From Orientallactaga sibirica (Eukaryota; Chordata; Mammalia; Rodentia; Dipodidae), in NCBI GenBank assembly GCA_036365145.1, contig JAEOAD010000052.1, positions 12,275,501 to 12,339,500 of the forward strand: a DNA stretch of 64,000 nt, written 5' to 3'. Position 1 is the first letter of the stretch; each line of letters begins with the position of its first letter. Below the pieces are notes generated by a model that was not told the DNA's origin, searched no databases, and worked only from the letters and a program-made list of their open reading frames with translations. Of this stretch, positions 1 through 11,086 are shown piece after piece. A program made the position numbers and the translations under genes.

Positions 1-28
1 TGTGTGTGTGTGTGTGTGTGTGTGTGTG
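1..28. repeat. (TG)n dinucleotide repeat at window edge
   Basis: Fourteen TG units run into the window edge, so the full array length is unknown. It abuts directly the CT/GA end of a minus-strand SINE, where such arrays commonly grow from SINE tails. Confidence 0.95.
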
Positions 29-178
29 GACACCCCAGGGCCTCTTGCTACAGAAAATGGATTTCAGACCCTTGTGACCACTTTTCGCATCTGGCTTACC
101 TGGGTGCTTGGGAATAGGCTAGGCCAGCAGATTTTGCAAGCAAGGATATTGAACCAGTGAGCCATCTTCCCAACCCCT
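29..178 (-). mobile_element. tRNA-derived B2-like SINE, degraded
   Basis: Read on the minus strand it starts at the GGTTGGGAAGATGG-like end (near 178) and proceeds through the TGCAAAATC block to CCAGATGCG and GGCCCTGGGGTGTCC. The B-box region is eroded by substitutions and small indels, and the AT tail is replaced by the TG array. It is an old copy, clearly the same family as the many others here. Confidence 0.75.
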
Positions 179-1550
179 GTCACTTTTTTTTTTCCTAATT
201 AAACATCAGAATTCTTATCCACGTTGACCCTTGCGTCTTCTCTCACAGAATGTGCTCCCACATGAAAGAGAAGCACCCTTCTTGAGGCTTGGTGGGGTCT
301 GGCAGGGTCCTCCAAGTTCCCAGTCTCTGCTCGCATTCTGCCTGTGGTTATCTAAGCACCTGGAACAGACCCGGAGCCTCACTTTGCTCCCACAGTCTGT
401 CTGTCCCTCCATGCCAGGATCCCTCTCTGGTACAATGATACACCCGTCCACCTGCTAGACAGATGCCCTCCCTCCTCTTGAAAAAGGCTCTTGCTACATG
501 CATGGCCAAGGGAGGGAAGGAAACCCATCCCATTCTCCCGGGAAGAGCTGACCCATCTGGCTCCTTTAGCAGCTGGCTGCGTTTGGCTTCTATTTGGATG
601 GCAAATCCATTGCCTGAAGGTGGGGAGTGGGGAGACTGGGGTCCCCATGGGAGAAGTTTGGTGCCTAATGAATTGTTCAGTGAGGAGTGCAAAAAGCAGA
701 GGGCCTTCCAAGAAGGCAAGGCAGATTTTCAGTCTGGGGTCCTGAGAGATCTCTGATGTCTCTCCGATGAAAAGCTTACAGAATGGCCCTCCGAGGGTAT
801 GCTCACTGACATTTGCTGGCCCCACGCACCCAGCTAAGCCTGTTTTATTGTATTTACCACTGCACATATTCAGAGCACAACTGATGCATTGCAAACATGT
901 CCTGGACACTAGACTTTTCCCTAAATCCACAGATAATCCCCCTGCATCAGAGCCCCAGTGTGATGAACTAGTCGGTGTTGCAAGCTCCAGATGCTTAGGA
1001 GAGATCAGACATCTGCCTCAGGCAGCTGGGCTCAGGATAGAATATTGTCCTTCCAGTAGTGGGTTTGAGCATCTGAGGTATCTGCCTGAGCCTGGGCCTC
1101 CTGCCCTGCGATCCTGAGTAAAAAGTAGAGAACCCAGAACATGGGAAATGTGCTCTCCAGACTTCAGACAAAAACGAGACATAGATTTAATGCTGACCAG
1201 TCCTTGAACCAGTTGATGATTTGTTTTTCAAATCCAGCTCCTAGTCCACTGCCTCTTGCTCTCCAAGGGATAATGAACTGACAGGACTGACAAGGACCAG
1301 GCATGCAGTGGATCAGTCTGTACTGGGAAGGGGCTTGGGGAGACGAGGCAATTGGGCCTGAATGCCATTACTTGGAAGGGTCAGGAGGGTCAGTGACAGT
1401 GGCAAGAAACAGATTTTTCCAGCTGCTTCCAGGCTGAGATTTGTACTGCATAATCTGAATGCTTTTATCTGTTTCTGAAAATAGACAGGAATTTTTTCCA
1501 CAGGCCGCTCCAATCTGGCTGTGGAGACACGAGGGAGGACTGTAGCAGAG
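179..1550. other. No recognisable gene or repeat
   Basis: About 1.4 kb without a clear SINE, LINE or LTR. Short open frames occur on both strands (for example 379-930 minus), but they overlap each other in several frames, show no domain I recognise and have no obvious exon structure. I see nothing functional here. Confidence 0.5.
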
Positions 1551-1555
1551 ACGCG

Positions 1556-1595
<40 letters not shown>

Positions 1596-1611
1596 TCCTG
1601 TGTGTGTGTGT
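1556..1611. repeat. (TG)n array, interrupted
   Basis: About 18 TG units, then a short TAGTCC interruption, then six more TG units. Three minus-strand open frames across it read as poly-(Thr-His), which is an artefact of the CA repeat and not a gene. Confidence 0.95.
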
Positions 1612-2429
1612 TGGGCCCCCTCCCCACATTGGCTCTGTGGGCGGACGTGTCTTAATTCCCTCTTGAAGAAGAGGCTCAGAAATGCAAACATGCTGGACAG
1701 GGTTTCCATTGCGAGTTTTGTTTAGCTTTTGATAGAGTGAGCAATGTTTCACTTGGGCTTAAGTGGTCAGGATATAAAGCTTTGGAGAGGTCAGCTGCCC
1801 CTGCCCAGATGGACCTGCTCTTTGGGTCCACCTAGAACAACACAGGAGGGAGAAAAGTGCCCCAAATCACAAGGGCTCCATCCGGCTTACAGCCTGTGGT
1901 TGTGACCACTTTCAAAAGTCATCCTGCACCTTTGTCCTGGCCTTAGACTGCAAGAAAGCAGCACGAATGTCTACAGAGACCTTCTGGGAGGTTAACTCTG
2001 GGTCACATCAGGCTCCATCTCTCAGCAGCTGGTCCCTCTCATCTAAGATCAAAAGGATCTTGAACCTTCCAAGGGAACTGCTGTCGAGCAAACAGCAGGA
2101 GAATCTCTAAGATTCTTCACATAGCATTTTCTTTTTCCAGTTATTCTTGGTTCCTTCGTGTTTCGAGCCTATCTTACAAACATGGGAGCCAAGATGGAGA
2201 AAGAAAACAGTGTGAAGGAGCATGCAAGGAGGAGAGGGAGGGGCAGGCCGCTGGGAAAGAGACAAAAGCCCTTGAAACCAAAAGCAAATGGGTTTAGGTA
2301 CATTAAGATCCCAGAAATCCTTTTCAATTGCCATTCACCCCCTTCTAGAAGAGCAAGACATTCATTGTTCTGAGCATGCAGAAAAGCTTGCCTCTTTGTT
2401 TTTCAACCTGGAAGTTTTAGGACCTACAG
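1612..2429. other. No recognisable gene or repeat
   Basis: Single-copy-looking sequence. No splice-bounded open frame, RNA gene or mobile element that I can name. Confidence 0.5.
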
Positions 2430-2536
2430 GGAACTGACACAAGGCCTCAAAGCAGGCAAATTCTGCAGGCTGACAGAAAACTTCAAGGCACGTAAGTTCT
2501 GGAAGCTGACACAAGGCTTCGAGGTGGTAAGTTCTG
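2430..2536 (+). repeat. Three-copy tandem repeat, unit about 36 bp
   Basis: Three consecutive units at about 2430-2465, 2466-2501 and 2502-2536 share the frame GCTGACA(C)AAGGCTTC...TAAGTTCTG. The copies differ by several substitutions, so the array is not recent. An ATTAAA motif lies about 120 bp downstream (near 2657), so the repeat could be the enhancer part of an old LTR; I could not define LTR ends. Confidence 0.75.
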
Positions 2537-3220
2537 GAAACTTATTTGCAAGGCTCCTCTGAGGTAGACGTTTTTATGAATGGAAGGAAGTATGTCAGAT
2601 TGTTCTGGAATGCTGGCAGTGCCCTAGCTCTGTGAGACACCTTCCTCAAGTGTGTAATTAAAGAGCCCTACTGTCCACTCGGATACCAGTGAGGAGGGCG
2701 ATGCAGAGACAAGAGCTCACAGAATTACCACGCAGCAGGGCCCTTCTCAGAGAACTCTGGCTGACATGTGACGTGCAAGTCACTTTCCTGGGGGTGCAGC
2801 TCCTTCCTCTTCAGTCCATGCTGGATGCCAAGTGGAATGTCATGCTCTCTAGCTCTCAGGGGTCCCACACCTGGTCCTGTGGTGTCCTAGAGGTCACTAC
2901 AGCACATGGGATGGCCGCATCGAACAGCTGTGCGTATAACGCTCCTGGTGTCACCAGTTGTCAGACACCTGCTCGTGGAGGAGAAGAAAGAATACAAAGA
3001 CAGAGCAGAGGGAGAAGGACAAAGAGACAGGAGGGACACTGTGGAGGAGGGAACTGACGAGATCATAACAAGGACGCACATGATGGCCTCTGAGAGTCAC
3101 AGGAGTGCCGGAGAGAAAAGAAGAGAAGGGATCCTAGCAGAGACAATGGTGCATACACCGGGGCCACCACTGACCACACCCCAAGTGACCAGGACACGTA
3201 ATCCGACATAGGGTTCCCCC
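2537..3220. other. No recognisable gene; purine-rich 3' part
   Basis: The first part may belong to a decayed LTR (see the tandem repeat just upstream). From 2970 to 3130 the plus strand is GA-rich (GGAGAAGAAAG, AGAGGGAGAAGG), which makes Arg/Glu-rich open frames of low complexity. No gene supported. Confidence 0.4.
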
Positions 3221-3356
3221 TTGGATCCAAGGCAGGGTCTCACTCCAGTCCAGGCTGACCTGGAACTCTTTCTAGCCCCACGCTAGCCTCAAACTCACAA
3301 TGACCCTTCAGCTTCCCAACGACATGGACTGGAGGCCTGTACCACCACAAGCAGTT
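3221..3356 (-). mobile_element. B1-type SINE, old and diverged
   Basis: The plus strand shows the reversed B1 order: GGCAGGGTCTCACTCCAG, CAGGCTGACCTGGAACTC, GCCTCAAACTCACAATGACC, then a decayed CTGTACCACCAC end. Substitutions throughout and loss of the TGGGATTAAAGG core indicate an old copy. Confidence 0.7.
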
Positions 3357-3721
3357 CTTCCCAGGGGCTTTAAACACAACAACACAGAACTTCAAAGAAA
3401 AGGGTGCTTCCGGAAGCTGGTCAACTTCACATGCATGGGAAGAAGTTGGCTGACATCTGATTGACTCCACTCTAAGTTTGCAGGTGACATCACCTGGGTC
3501 GTGACTTATACGAGACATGTGGAGCTAGGCTCTTACTGACATTATTGTTTTCTCTCCGCAGAACAGCTCAAAGTGTGCAGAGTCACAGCTCTTTCATCAG
3601 ATAAATAACATCAGGAAAGAAATGAAGTACAGAGAAAGGACAGAGCTTTTAGAAGATGTCTGACACAAGAAAAGCAAATGAATATTGTTCTCCTTGGTCC
3701 GCGGAGAGGTTGTGCATGGCA
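3357..3721. other. No recognisable gene or repeat
   Basis: About 365 bp with no repeat or open frame I can place. Confidence 0.45.
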
Positions 3722-3733
3722 GAAAGCACATGA

Positions 3734-3983
3734 GGGCTGGAGAGATGGTTTGGCGGTTAAGGCGCCTGCCTGCCAAGCCTAAAAACCCTGGTTCCAATCT
3801 CCAGGTCCCATGTTTAGCCAGACGCAAAAAGTGATGTAAGGGTGCAATGCCGCACTTGCCCACAAGGGGGCGCATGAGTCTGGAGTTCATTCACAGTGGC
3901 TGACAGGCCACTGGCATGCCCATTCTATCTCTCTCTCTCTCTCTCTCTCTCTGTCTTTCTCAAATAAATAAAAAAATTTTTAA
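3734..3983 (+). mobile_element. B2-like SINE, long variant with internal extra segment
   Basis: Full-length copy from GGGCTGGAGAGATGG to CAAATAAATAAAAAAA. Between the usual CCAGATGCA and AAGGGGGCGCA blocks it carries an extra segment of about 30 bp (GTGATGTAAGGGTGCAATGC plus CACTTGCCC). The flanks carry an 11-bp target duplication, AAAGCACATGA, at 3723-3733 and 3984-3994. The same variant recurs at 21.8 kb and 61.7 kb. Confidence 0.92.
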
Positions 3984-3999
3984 AAAGCACATGAACTTC

Positions 4000-4115
4000 A
4001 ACAACAGACAGGTGTAGGCTTAAGGCCTGCCTTGGGCACTTAGGGACCTTGAGCAATTGGTTTAGCATCTTTGAACTGCAGAGTTTGCATCTGTACAGTG
4101 GGAAAACACTATTTT
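4000..4115 (+). mobile_element. MIR-like ancient SINE remnant
   Basis: GGGACCTTGAGCAATTGGTTTAGC, TTTGAACTGCAGAGTTTGC and ATCTGTACAGTGGGAAAA follow the order of the MIR core (consensus GTGACCTTGGGCAAGTTACTT, CTCAGTTTCCTCATCTGTAAAATG). Diverged as expected for a mammal-wide element. Confidence 0.6.
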
Positions 4116-4139
4116 CCATGCCGAGTTCTTGGGGTAACA

Positions 4140-4680
4140 GGAACTAGTACTGTTGTCTGGATAAATGGATACCCCATGCCCGCCAAACTGCCCTCTCAAT
4201 ACTCATTTTATGTCCATATATTAATGCTACTCTCATTTTTGGTTAGAGAAGCTTCTCTTTTCAGATGGTGGTGACCACTGGGGTGACTCAAAACTCACCA
4301 AAGTGCAGAGAAGTGGCAGTGGCGTGTGCAGCACTAAGTGACACATCCCTACCACACCCTTCAAGGTTTAGGGACCATGGAGGAAGAGGTGGCAGAAAGA
4401 ATGTAAGAGCCAAAGGAAGGGGAGGAATGCTTACAATATGGCCTTCCAGACACAAAGCAGCCTCGACATTCATGACTCCACAGTGGCTGATGCTACCTGC
4501 ACAAGACCTGCATAAGAGGGGGAAGAACGAAGACAACAAAATAGAGGAGAGACTAGTTGGAATGAAAGGATTCAGTGGGGGCAGGTTTCTGGAGAGGGAA
4601 AAAGGAGAGTGGTGGGAGGGGTTTATGATCATGGTATATTGTTTAATGGAAGTTTTCAATAAAAAAATCTTAAAATAAAA
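4140..4680 (+). mobile_element. LINE-1 3' untranslated fragment (5'-truncated)
   Basis: Matches block for block the LINE-1 3' regions at 24.5-25.3 kb and (reversed) 57.5-58.6 kb: CCAAACTGCCCTCTC, ATTAATGCTACTCTCA, AGAGAAGCTTCTCTTTTCAGATGG, ACCTGCATAAGAGGG, and an end of GTATATTGTTTAATGGAAGTTTTCAATAAAAAAATC. It ends in AATAAA plus an A-rich tail, the normal 3' end of a LINE-1 insertion. No ORF2 sequence is present. The open frames at 4265-4678 and 4288-4659 are not coding. Confidence 0.88.
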
Positions 4681-6604
4681 TAAATGCTATGAGTGAGGGG
4701 TGGGGAGAACTGATGTGAGGCACCTGGCATTTGGGAGATCAATAACTGTTAGCCATGAACATTCTATTTAACTTCTGGCTCCCACCTCCAGCCCAAGAAC
4801 TAACTTTCCCAGGAAGCATGTTGTTACAAGCTCTGTCTCCTCCTCACAGTGGTTTTGTGCTCTTTGCACAGGAATTTCAAGATCATTTGCTCCAGGCCAG
4901 GTTTGGGGTAGCCGATGACAATGGCTGTAAGTAGGTCCCCAGATAGGGCTGGAGCGCCTTGCTTCCCACACGCTCCTGATTCTCTGGTGATCCCGATGGT
5001 TCTGGAGCACGGTCAAGTTCATGGCCCTGTGATAGTGCTGCCTTGATGACCAGCTGTGTGATAACTTCTCCAAGAAAAGATGGAGGTGGAAATGAATGAA
5101 TAAGAGATCTCTGAGTTGGTGGCTCTGTCAGGCCTGCATAGGAGCCTTTTTTGCCTTCCAGGGAGGGAGGAGGCCGCGGCCTTGACAGGCTGCTGTGGAG
5201 TTCACTTGCCGTGCCTGTGGGCTTCTGTCCAACCACTGTGCAGGAAGTAATTTCAATCTTCTCTGCCCGTAAGGTTTAAAACTGGCCAGAACCTCAGGGG
5301 CAGTTGAGCTGTTAATGGAAAGTGAGTCAACTCCTTAAGTCATGTACTATAAACGCCATTTCCACACATAGACTTGATGTTCTGTGTAAAGAAGGAAGAG
5401 GTGGCCTCCTCTCAGGTCACCCCACTCCCTGGGAGGCCGAGTCCGCTGGGTACTTATGCATCTTTAATAAAAGCTGAGCTATCCTCAGAGGCAGAGGCAC
5501 GAGAGGAGGACATTTAAAACAAAAGGGTTCGCGTTAAGAATGGAACCACACCCTAAGCTCAACCTTGGGTCAGAGCCAAGTTGAACCTCAAGACTTCCTC
5601 TTCCTACAGAGAAGTGAGAGCCAGGTGCTGAAGGAAAATGTCTCTGCGGCCCTTCACACACAGGTGCTGTTTCCATGTGAGGAAGGACCCAGGCCTTCTC
5701 TGAGCAAGGGTGTGTGAGCACTTCGTAGGGCAGATGCCTTTGCAGAGGCTGCTCCCGGGGCTCCCGGGCATGGAGCCTGCACGCTGAGGAAGCTGATGGG
5801 TTCTGGAGTGTGCCAGCCGCACCGAGACTGCATCACATACAGAAGACAGCACAACTGTCTGGATCACCTACCTGTCCGTGTCCCTCGCCACGCTCCCACA
5901 AAAGGGGTCTGGCTCAGGGTGTATAGTCTGGGAGGAAGGCTGCCTGCTGGTCCTTCCCCCTTTCCACACTCACACACGCGTGCACACACGAGTGCAGTGT
6001 CCACTCCTGACTGGCTCTGTCCTCGGCCCAGCCTGATTTCCCTCCGCAGCAGGGTCCTCGGAGCCCAGTGCTGAGCTGGTGTCGCTCTAAAAATAACCGT
6101 GTCCAGCGTGATGAATGGGAAGGCATTTGGGCTCCTCTTCCTGCCTCAGCGCTGAGCCTGACTCATGTTGGGAAATGATATTCTGTGAACACAAGCACTT
6201 TTGTTTCCTCCTGAGCTTGCTCACTATCCAGTGGGGGTCCTGGCCAGGACTGGTTATCAATTTTTAAAACCTTTCTGGGGGTCTATTCCACATCCTTATC
6301 TTGAGGTAGGGAGAAGAGGGAGTACCCTATTCCTCCCTAGAGGGTGCTGGGGGACATGTTGGGCCCAGACTGCCCAGATACACCCTCCACCTGAGCTGAC
6401 CAGACACACAGGCCAGAAATGTCTCCACAGAAGGAACCAACCTCTGGTTTTAGGTAGTCACTCAACAAACAGTTTGCAGAAGGGGACATGCGAGGGTCCC
6501 AGGCATCTCTTGATGGCTTCTGCACCTATGTGAGCACAGCTGGGTGACTTCGGGAGCAGGTTTGTTTTCCAGGCAGGGAAGCATTTTGAACCCCCATAGG
6601 CAGA
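4681..6604. other. Repeat-poor stretch, no gene recognised
   Basis: About 1.9 kb with no SINE or LTR that I can see, which is long for this window. Open frames of 60-117 codons occur on both strands but overlap out of phase and have no recognisable domain. A conserved non-coding element or an exon shorter than I can detect by eye remains possible. Confidence 0.45.
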
Positions 6605-6912
6605 GCTAGAGGGGTAGGTAGCTCAGTGGGTAAGGCACTTGCCATGCACGTACCTGAGTTTGGATTCTCAGCACCCACGTAAGACGCTGGGTGTGGTGGT
6701 CCATGTGATTCTGAAGCTGGACAGGTGGGGACAGATGGATTCCTGTGGCTCACTGGCCAGCTAGTCTATCCACTTTGGTGAGTTCTGGGCTCAGCGAGAG
6801 CCTCTATCTCACAGAATAAGGTGGACAGTGATTGGGAAGGACATTCAATAGTGACCTCTTGGCCTCCACATGCATCTGTACATTTATGAACCCGCACACA
6901 TATACACATGCA
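6605..6912 (+). mobile_element. B4-like SINE
   Basis: Order of blocks fits the B4 family: GTAGCTCAGTGGGTAAGGCACTTGCC (tRNA-like head), GGATTCTCAGCACCCACGTA, GCTGGGTGTGGTGGTCC, CACTGGCCAGCTAGTCTA, GGTGAGTTCTGGGCTCAG, AAGGTGGACAGTGA, ACCTCTTGGCCTCCACATGC and a CA-rich tail with an A-rich end. Moderately diverged. Confidence 0.85.
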
Positions 6913-7115
6913 AAAAATTAACAAAAGCAAAAGCAGCTTCCCATATCATCAGCAGTTTGACTTCTTTTGATCTGGCTCAGAGCTCTGTGAGGCCCAGGAC
7001 CAAACTTGCTTGTCCCCTTCCAATCTTCAATCTTGGTACCTGGTTCAGAAGAGTTTTTGCATGAGTGCTTTCTGGCTTGAACAGAAATAAATAGTACCTA
7101 GAAGTCACTGCTTTT

Positions 7116-7366
7116 TTTAAAAAAAATATTTCATTTCTTTATTTGAGAGAGAGAGAGAAAGAGGCAGAGAGAGAGGGAGAGAAAGAAGGAGAGAGAGAGA
7201 GAGAGAGAGGGAGAATGGACACACCAGGGCCTCTAGCCACTGCAAACAAATTCCAGACACATGCGCCCCCTTGTGCATCTGGCTTATGTGGGTCCTCGGG
7301 AATCAAACCAGGGTCCTTAGGCTTCACAGGCAAACACCTTAACTGCTAAGCCATTTCCCCAGCCCT
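7116..7366 (-). mobile_element. B2-like SINE, full length with target duplication
   Basis: The minus strand reads GGGCTGGGGAAATGGCTTAGC to TTTATTTGAGAGAG. A 14-bp target duplication, AGTCACTGCTTTTT, flanks it at 7102-7115 and 7369-7382. The long GAGA run (7145-7210) is the family's CT tract and gives low-complexity Arg/Glu or Ser/Leu open frames. Confidence 0.92.
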
Positions 7367-7590
7367 AGAGTCACTGCTTTTTAACTAACGTAGTGGGCCT
7401 CCCTTTAGGGCCCGAGAAAGGTGATGTCTTATAGCCAACTTCCATCCAGCACGCAGGCCACTGGGCAGCTGAGGGTAGACAGCTCAATCCTGTCCACAGG
7501 CAAGCTTCTTCTGAAAAGACTTCGCCCCAGCCTCATTTCTGGTTTTCTCCTTGGATTTGTATAGATTCTTGCTTTTTTTAAAAAATAAAG
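7367..7590. other. Short unassigned spacer
   Basis: Sequence between two SINEs with the same orientation; nothing recognised. Confidence 0.4.
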
Positions 7591-7596
7591 ATCTTT

Positions 7597-7822
7597 ACTT
7601 TTAAAATATATTTATTTATTTGAGAGAGAGAGAAAGAGGGAGAGAGGCAGAGAGAGAGAGGGAGAGAACAGGCGCACCAGGGCCTCCAGCCAATGCAAAC
7701 AAACTCCAGATGCATGTGTCCCCTTGTGCATCTGGCTAACGTGAGGCCTGGAGAGTCGAACCAGGCAGGATCCTTTGGCTTTGCAGACAAACGCCTTAAC
7801 CACTAAGCCATCTCTCCACGCC
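7597..7822 (-). mobile_element. B2-like SINE, full length
   Basis: The minus strand runs from GGCGTGGAGAGATGGCTTAGTGG through CAAAGCCAAAGGATCC, CCAGATGCACAAGGGG and CATGCATCTGGAGTTTG to a CT tract and AAATAAATATATTTT end. Confidence 0.9.
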
Positions 7823-7845
7823 CCGCCCCCCCCAATATTTTTGGT

Positions 7846-8016
7846 TTAATAGAACTTATTATTTTATTTTATTTTATTTTATTTTATTTTATTTTTTTGG
7901 GTTAGGGTCTCACTTTGGCCCAGGCTGACCCAGAATTCACTATGTAGTCTCAGGCTGGCCTCCTACCTCTGGCTCCCAAGTGCTGGGATTAAAGGCGTGC
8001 ACCACCATGCCCGGCT
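7846..8016 (-). mobile_element. B1-type SINE with (ATTTT)n tail
   Basis: Plus strand: seven ATTTT units, then GGGTTAGGGTCTCACTTTGGCC, CAGAATTCACTATGTAGTCTC, CCCAAGTGCTGGGATTAAAGG and CACCATGCCCGGCT. It is flanked by similar GAACTTATT and GAACTTGTT, probably a diverged target duplication. Confidence 0.92.
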
Positions 8017-9149
8017 GGAACTTGTTTCAAATGACTTTTTGATCCCCTTTTGAAGAGACCCTCTTAACCTTTAACCTTGCTCTCAACAGCATGACAGAGG
8101 CTTTTGGTTTAAGCAGTAAAGCCCAGAAATAATTAGCCTAGGAAATCCATGTTTTCCATTTCTGAGAGCACTGGACTTTCACGGCTATGGACAGAAGATA
8201 GCCCTTTCCTGCATACAGTCACCACTCCTACCTGCGTGTCTGTCAGTGTGTGAACACCTCAGGGACAGGTCTCAGTGGCTGATGCATGCTATGGTACCCC
8301 ACTTTCTTCTATACTCCCTGTCTCCAGACCTCAATCACACACATGCAGGTTCTGAAAGGAGAGCGTGGGGGTCCCCAGCTCCAAGGAGGCCAGAAAAGGC
8401 TCCTTTGATGGCAGTAATTCCGGCAGTGCACAGGTTCCGAGGAGCCGGCAGAGGCAGACGCGCTCCCAGGGACTGAGATGCAGATAGAGAGAACACAAGT
8501 TCACACAGGTGAGGGGCAGAGAAATGAGAGATTCTGTCGGGCAGAAAGACAGGCAGACCCAATAGGAAACTCTCAGATAATGAGGTGGGGCCACAGAGCT
8601 GCATCACCCACTGACTCACCTTCTGCTAGACATAGAGGGAGAAGTGGGAGGAAATGAGCTTGGGAAGGACACTGACTCCAGCTGGGAATCTGCACCAGCT
8701 CTTGCTTTGACCCCAGGAAACTCGACTGGTCTCACAAAGGAACCAGGGGCGGTCTCTAGTCCCATGATGTACACATACGTTTGCATCTAAGGTTGAAGGC
8801 ATGAGCCAATAGGAGCAAGAGAGCAGCCTTTGTGCAGCACCGGGTCAATGGGGAGAGGGCTTAAGTGGGTCCTACAAAATGCTTCCCTCTGCCCTGTCAG
8901 GATCTCCACTATCGCTCTGCGACAACTTGTAACAGGTCTTAGAAGACTGGACTGCGCCTTGGTTAGGTCATTCCTTGAATTCTACCTAGTGCTCCTTCTC
9001 GCGCCCCCCGCCCCTCTCAACTGTCCTTAGACATGGATTTCTCCCCTCCTGACATTTCTGATGGTTGAACAAGACCCTCTGGATTTCCTGCTGACATCAG
9101 AAGGTCCCTAGGGTCTCTTCCTCAGTTTCCCACTCGCAGACATCTCTTT
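8017..9149. other. No recognisable gene or repeat
   Basis: About 1.1 kb of non-repeat-looking sequence. Short open frames only (76-94 codons, both strands overlapping); no domain recognised. Confidence 0.45.
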
Positions 9150-9485
9150 ATAGTGCTGTGTTTTGACTGTGTTCCCCAAAAGTTCCTGTGTTGGAAACCT
9201 GATCTCCAACTGCATATACCGATGGTGTTTGTAAACAAGACCTTTGGGAGATAAGCAGGGTTTCACGAGGGCTTGAGGGTGACAGCCCATGATGTCATTA
9301 GTGGCTTTACAAGAGGATGAGAGCTCTGTGCCTTCTCGTGTCATCATGACCTCCTACACGTCATGACACAGCAAGGAGCTCTCACCAGACGCTGTCAGCA
9401 TGACATTGAACTTCCTAACCTCTAGCGAGAAATTAATCTTCCATTTACATTGTCCAGCCTCAGGATTTTTGCTATAGGATCAGAA
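9150..9485 (+). mobile_element. Old LTR, MLT1/MST-like (ERVL-MaLR type)
   Basis: CTGTGTTTTGACTGTGTTCC, TGTTGGAAACCTGATCTCCAA, GACCTTTGGGAGAT, GGCTTTACAAGAGGATGAGAG, AGCTCTCACCAGACGCTG, CTTCCTAACCTCTAGCGAGAAA follow the order of the mammal-wide MLT1/MST LTRs (ending near GAACTGTGAGAAATAAAT). No internal retroviral sequence follows, so it is a solo or truncated LTR. Confidence 0.7.
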
Positions 9486-9900
9486 AAAAAAATCTAAGCC
9501 AAGTGGTGTCCCCCTGGTGTCCCCGTTCCCATATGAGCTTCCTTGAGGAAGTCTTCCCTTGCTTGCTCTCCAAATGAACTCACACTTGCTTTATCTTTCT
9601 TGGTATTTTTTGTCTACTTCCTGATATTTCTTGTTTGTGTCTCTTTATTTTGGACTTCTGCCCCTTCTCCATGATTTTCATTCTCTGCTTTCTGGTGCTC
9701 ATCTACTGATCAGGGAGATCATATAAAAGGTCCGACCAAGGAGGTTGAGCACGCACACTGACTGCAGCCACACTGTTATCTCATTGAGAAAGGTTGTCAC
9801 ACAATCTGCAAGGGTCTGCGGGAACCTTACCCACTATAGGCTATGGTGACTGGGAGATAGATCATCTTGGATAGTTCCAAAGTGGAGCCAAAACCCATCT
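9486..9900. other. No recognisable gene or repeat
   Basis: T-rich stretch (9590-9680) and unassigned sequence; nothing recognised. Confidence 0.4.
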
Positions 9901-9909
9901 CGGGATTTA

Positions 9910-9945
9910 AAAAAAAATACCATATATATATATATATTTATTTAA

Positions 9946-9993
<48 letters not shown>

Positions 9994-10150
9994 TTAAATA
10001 TTTCAGGGCCTCTAACCATTGCAACCAACAAACTCCAGATGCATGCACCACCTTGTGTATCTGGCTTTACATAGGTCCCAGGGAATCAAAGTGGGGTCCT
10101 TAGGCTTTGCAGGCAAGCAACTTAATCACTGTGCCATATCTCCAGCTCCC
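9910..10150 (-). mobile_element. B2-like SINE with expanded (TA)n in its tail
   Basis: Body at 10000-10150 (minus strand GGGAGCTGGAGATATGGC...CCAGATGCATGCATC...GGCCCTGAAATATTT). The tail region at 9922-9990 has turned into an imperfect TA repeat of about 60 bp, where other copies have CT. The open frame at 9867-10103 is poly Tyr-Ile from this repeat. Confidence 0.82.
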
Positions 10151-11086
10151 ATCTTGTGACTTTTATATGGTGACAGCAACTTCTGGTGCTGATCAATGCC
10201 GTGCACACAGGGGCACCACTGGATTCTGTTACATTTTCTCCATTTGCAAGAGTCTCTTGCTTGCTAAGCACGCCATTCCCTTGCTGGGGGTTAACTGCTC
10301 AGGAAGTTTTTCATCTGTATGTGAGAAAGCAACCAAAGTCCCTCCAGCAGGCAGCCAGCCCATGAACTCCCTCCTTTCTTTCTCTGCCTCAAAGAGCCCT
10401 GTTCTGACAGACACGAGAGAGTAACTGTTCTAAAATTAAAGGGCAAGGGTATTTTTCATTTTATTTTAAACTTGTACCTTGTAACTTAACCTTCCGCTTA
10501 GAGAGGGAGACTTCAAGATGAGCTGGTTCAGTGCTATAAAGATCAAGGAAAAGCTAAGTAGATCTATGAGCACCTCCTGGGCTGGGCATGACGACTTGAC
10601 AAGTCACTTATTCCAGGGCATAGCCTGGCTTCTTGCCAGACTCTCCAGTGTAAGCTGAGCCAAGGAAAAACTCCAGCGAGGTGGATGACCCTCAGCATGG
10701 GTCTTCTGCATCCCTGCCAGCGCCTCCTAACATCTGCTGGATGCGCACGATTAGTGATGCTTTTCAGGGTAATGATTTGGTCTTTTGGGAAAAAGGAGAC
10801 TTGGTCCAAGATAATGCCTGGTCAACGTTGACATTCCATCCCGAAAGGGTCCTGCACTCACGTAGAATCATGACACAGCTGCGTGATTAGCATCTTCCTC
10901 TGGAGCCAGTTTGTCATTGGATTTATCCCCAAATCCCAGATTTTCTCAACAAAAGGAGACCTGAGTGTGGATCAGCCAGATGCAAGAGAGGCACGGGCTG
11001 CCACAGCTGGGAGCACACTTCCTGAAGCTGGGAGCGGAAGCTTTTGCCCAGTCTGTGAAAACCTGAGATTCAAGAAAAGTAGAGAG
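10151..11086. other. No recognisable gene or repeat
   Basis: About 0.9 kb, apparently non-repetitive. An 81-codon minus frame (10564-10809) and a 69-codon plus frame (10681-10890) overlap; neither is recognised. Confidence 0.45.

Noticed and set aside
379..930. 183-codon open frame, minus strand
   Set aside because: Overlaps several other frames on both strands, mixed composition, no domain recognised.
7145..7210. Arg/Glu-rich (GA)n frames here and at similar sites (7.62, 21.47, 36.10, 50.90 kb)
   Set aside because: They are the CT tracts of B2-like SINEs translated in various frames.
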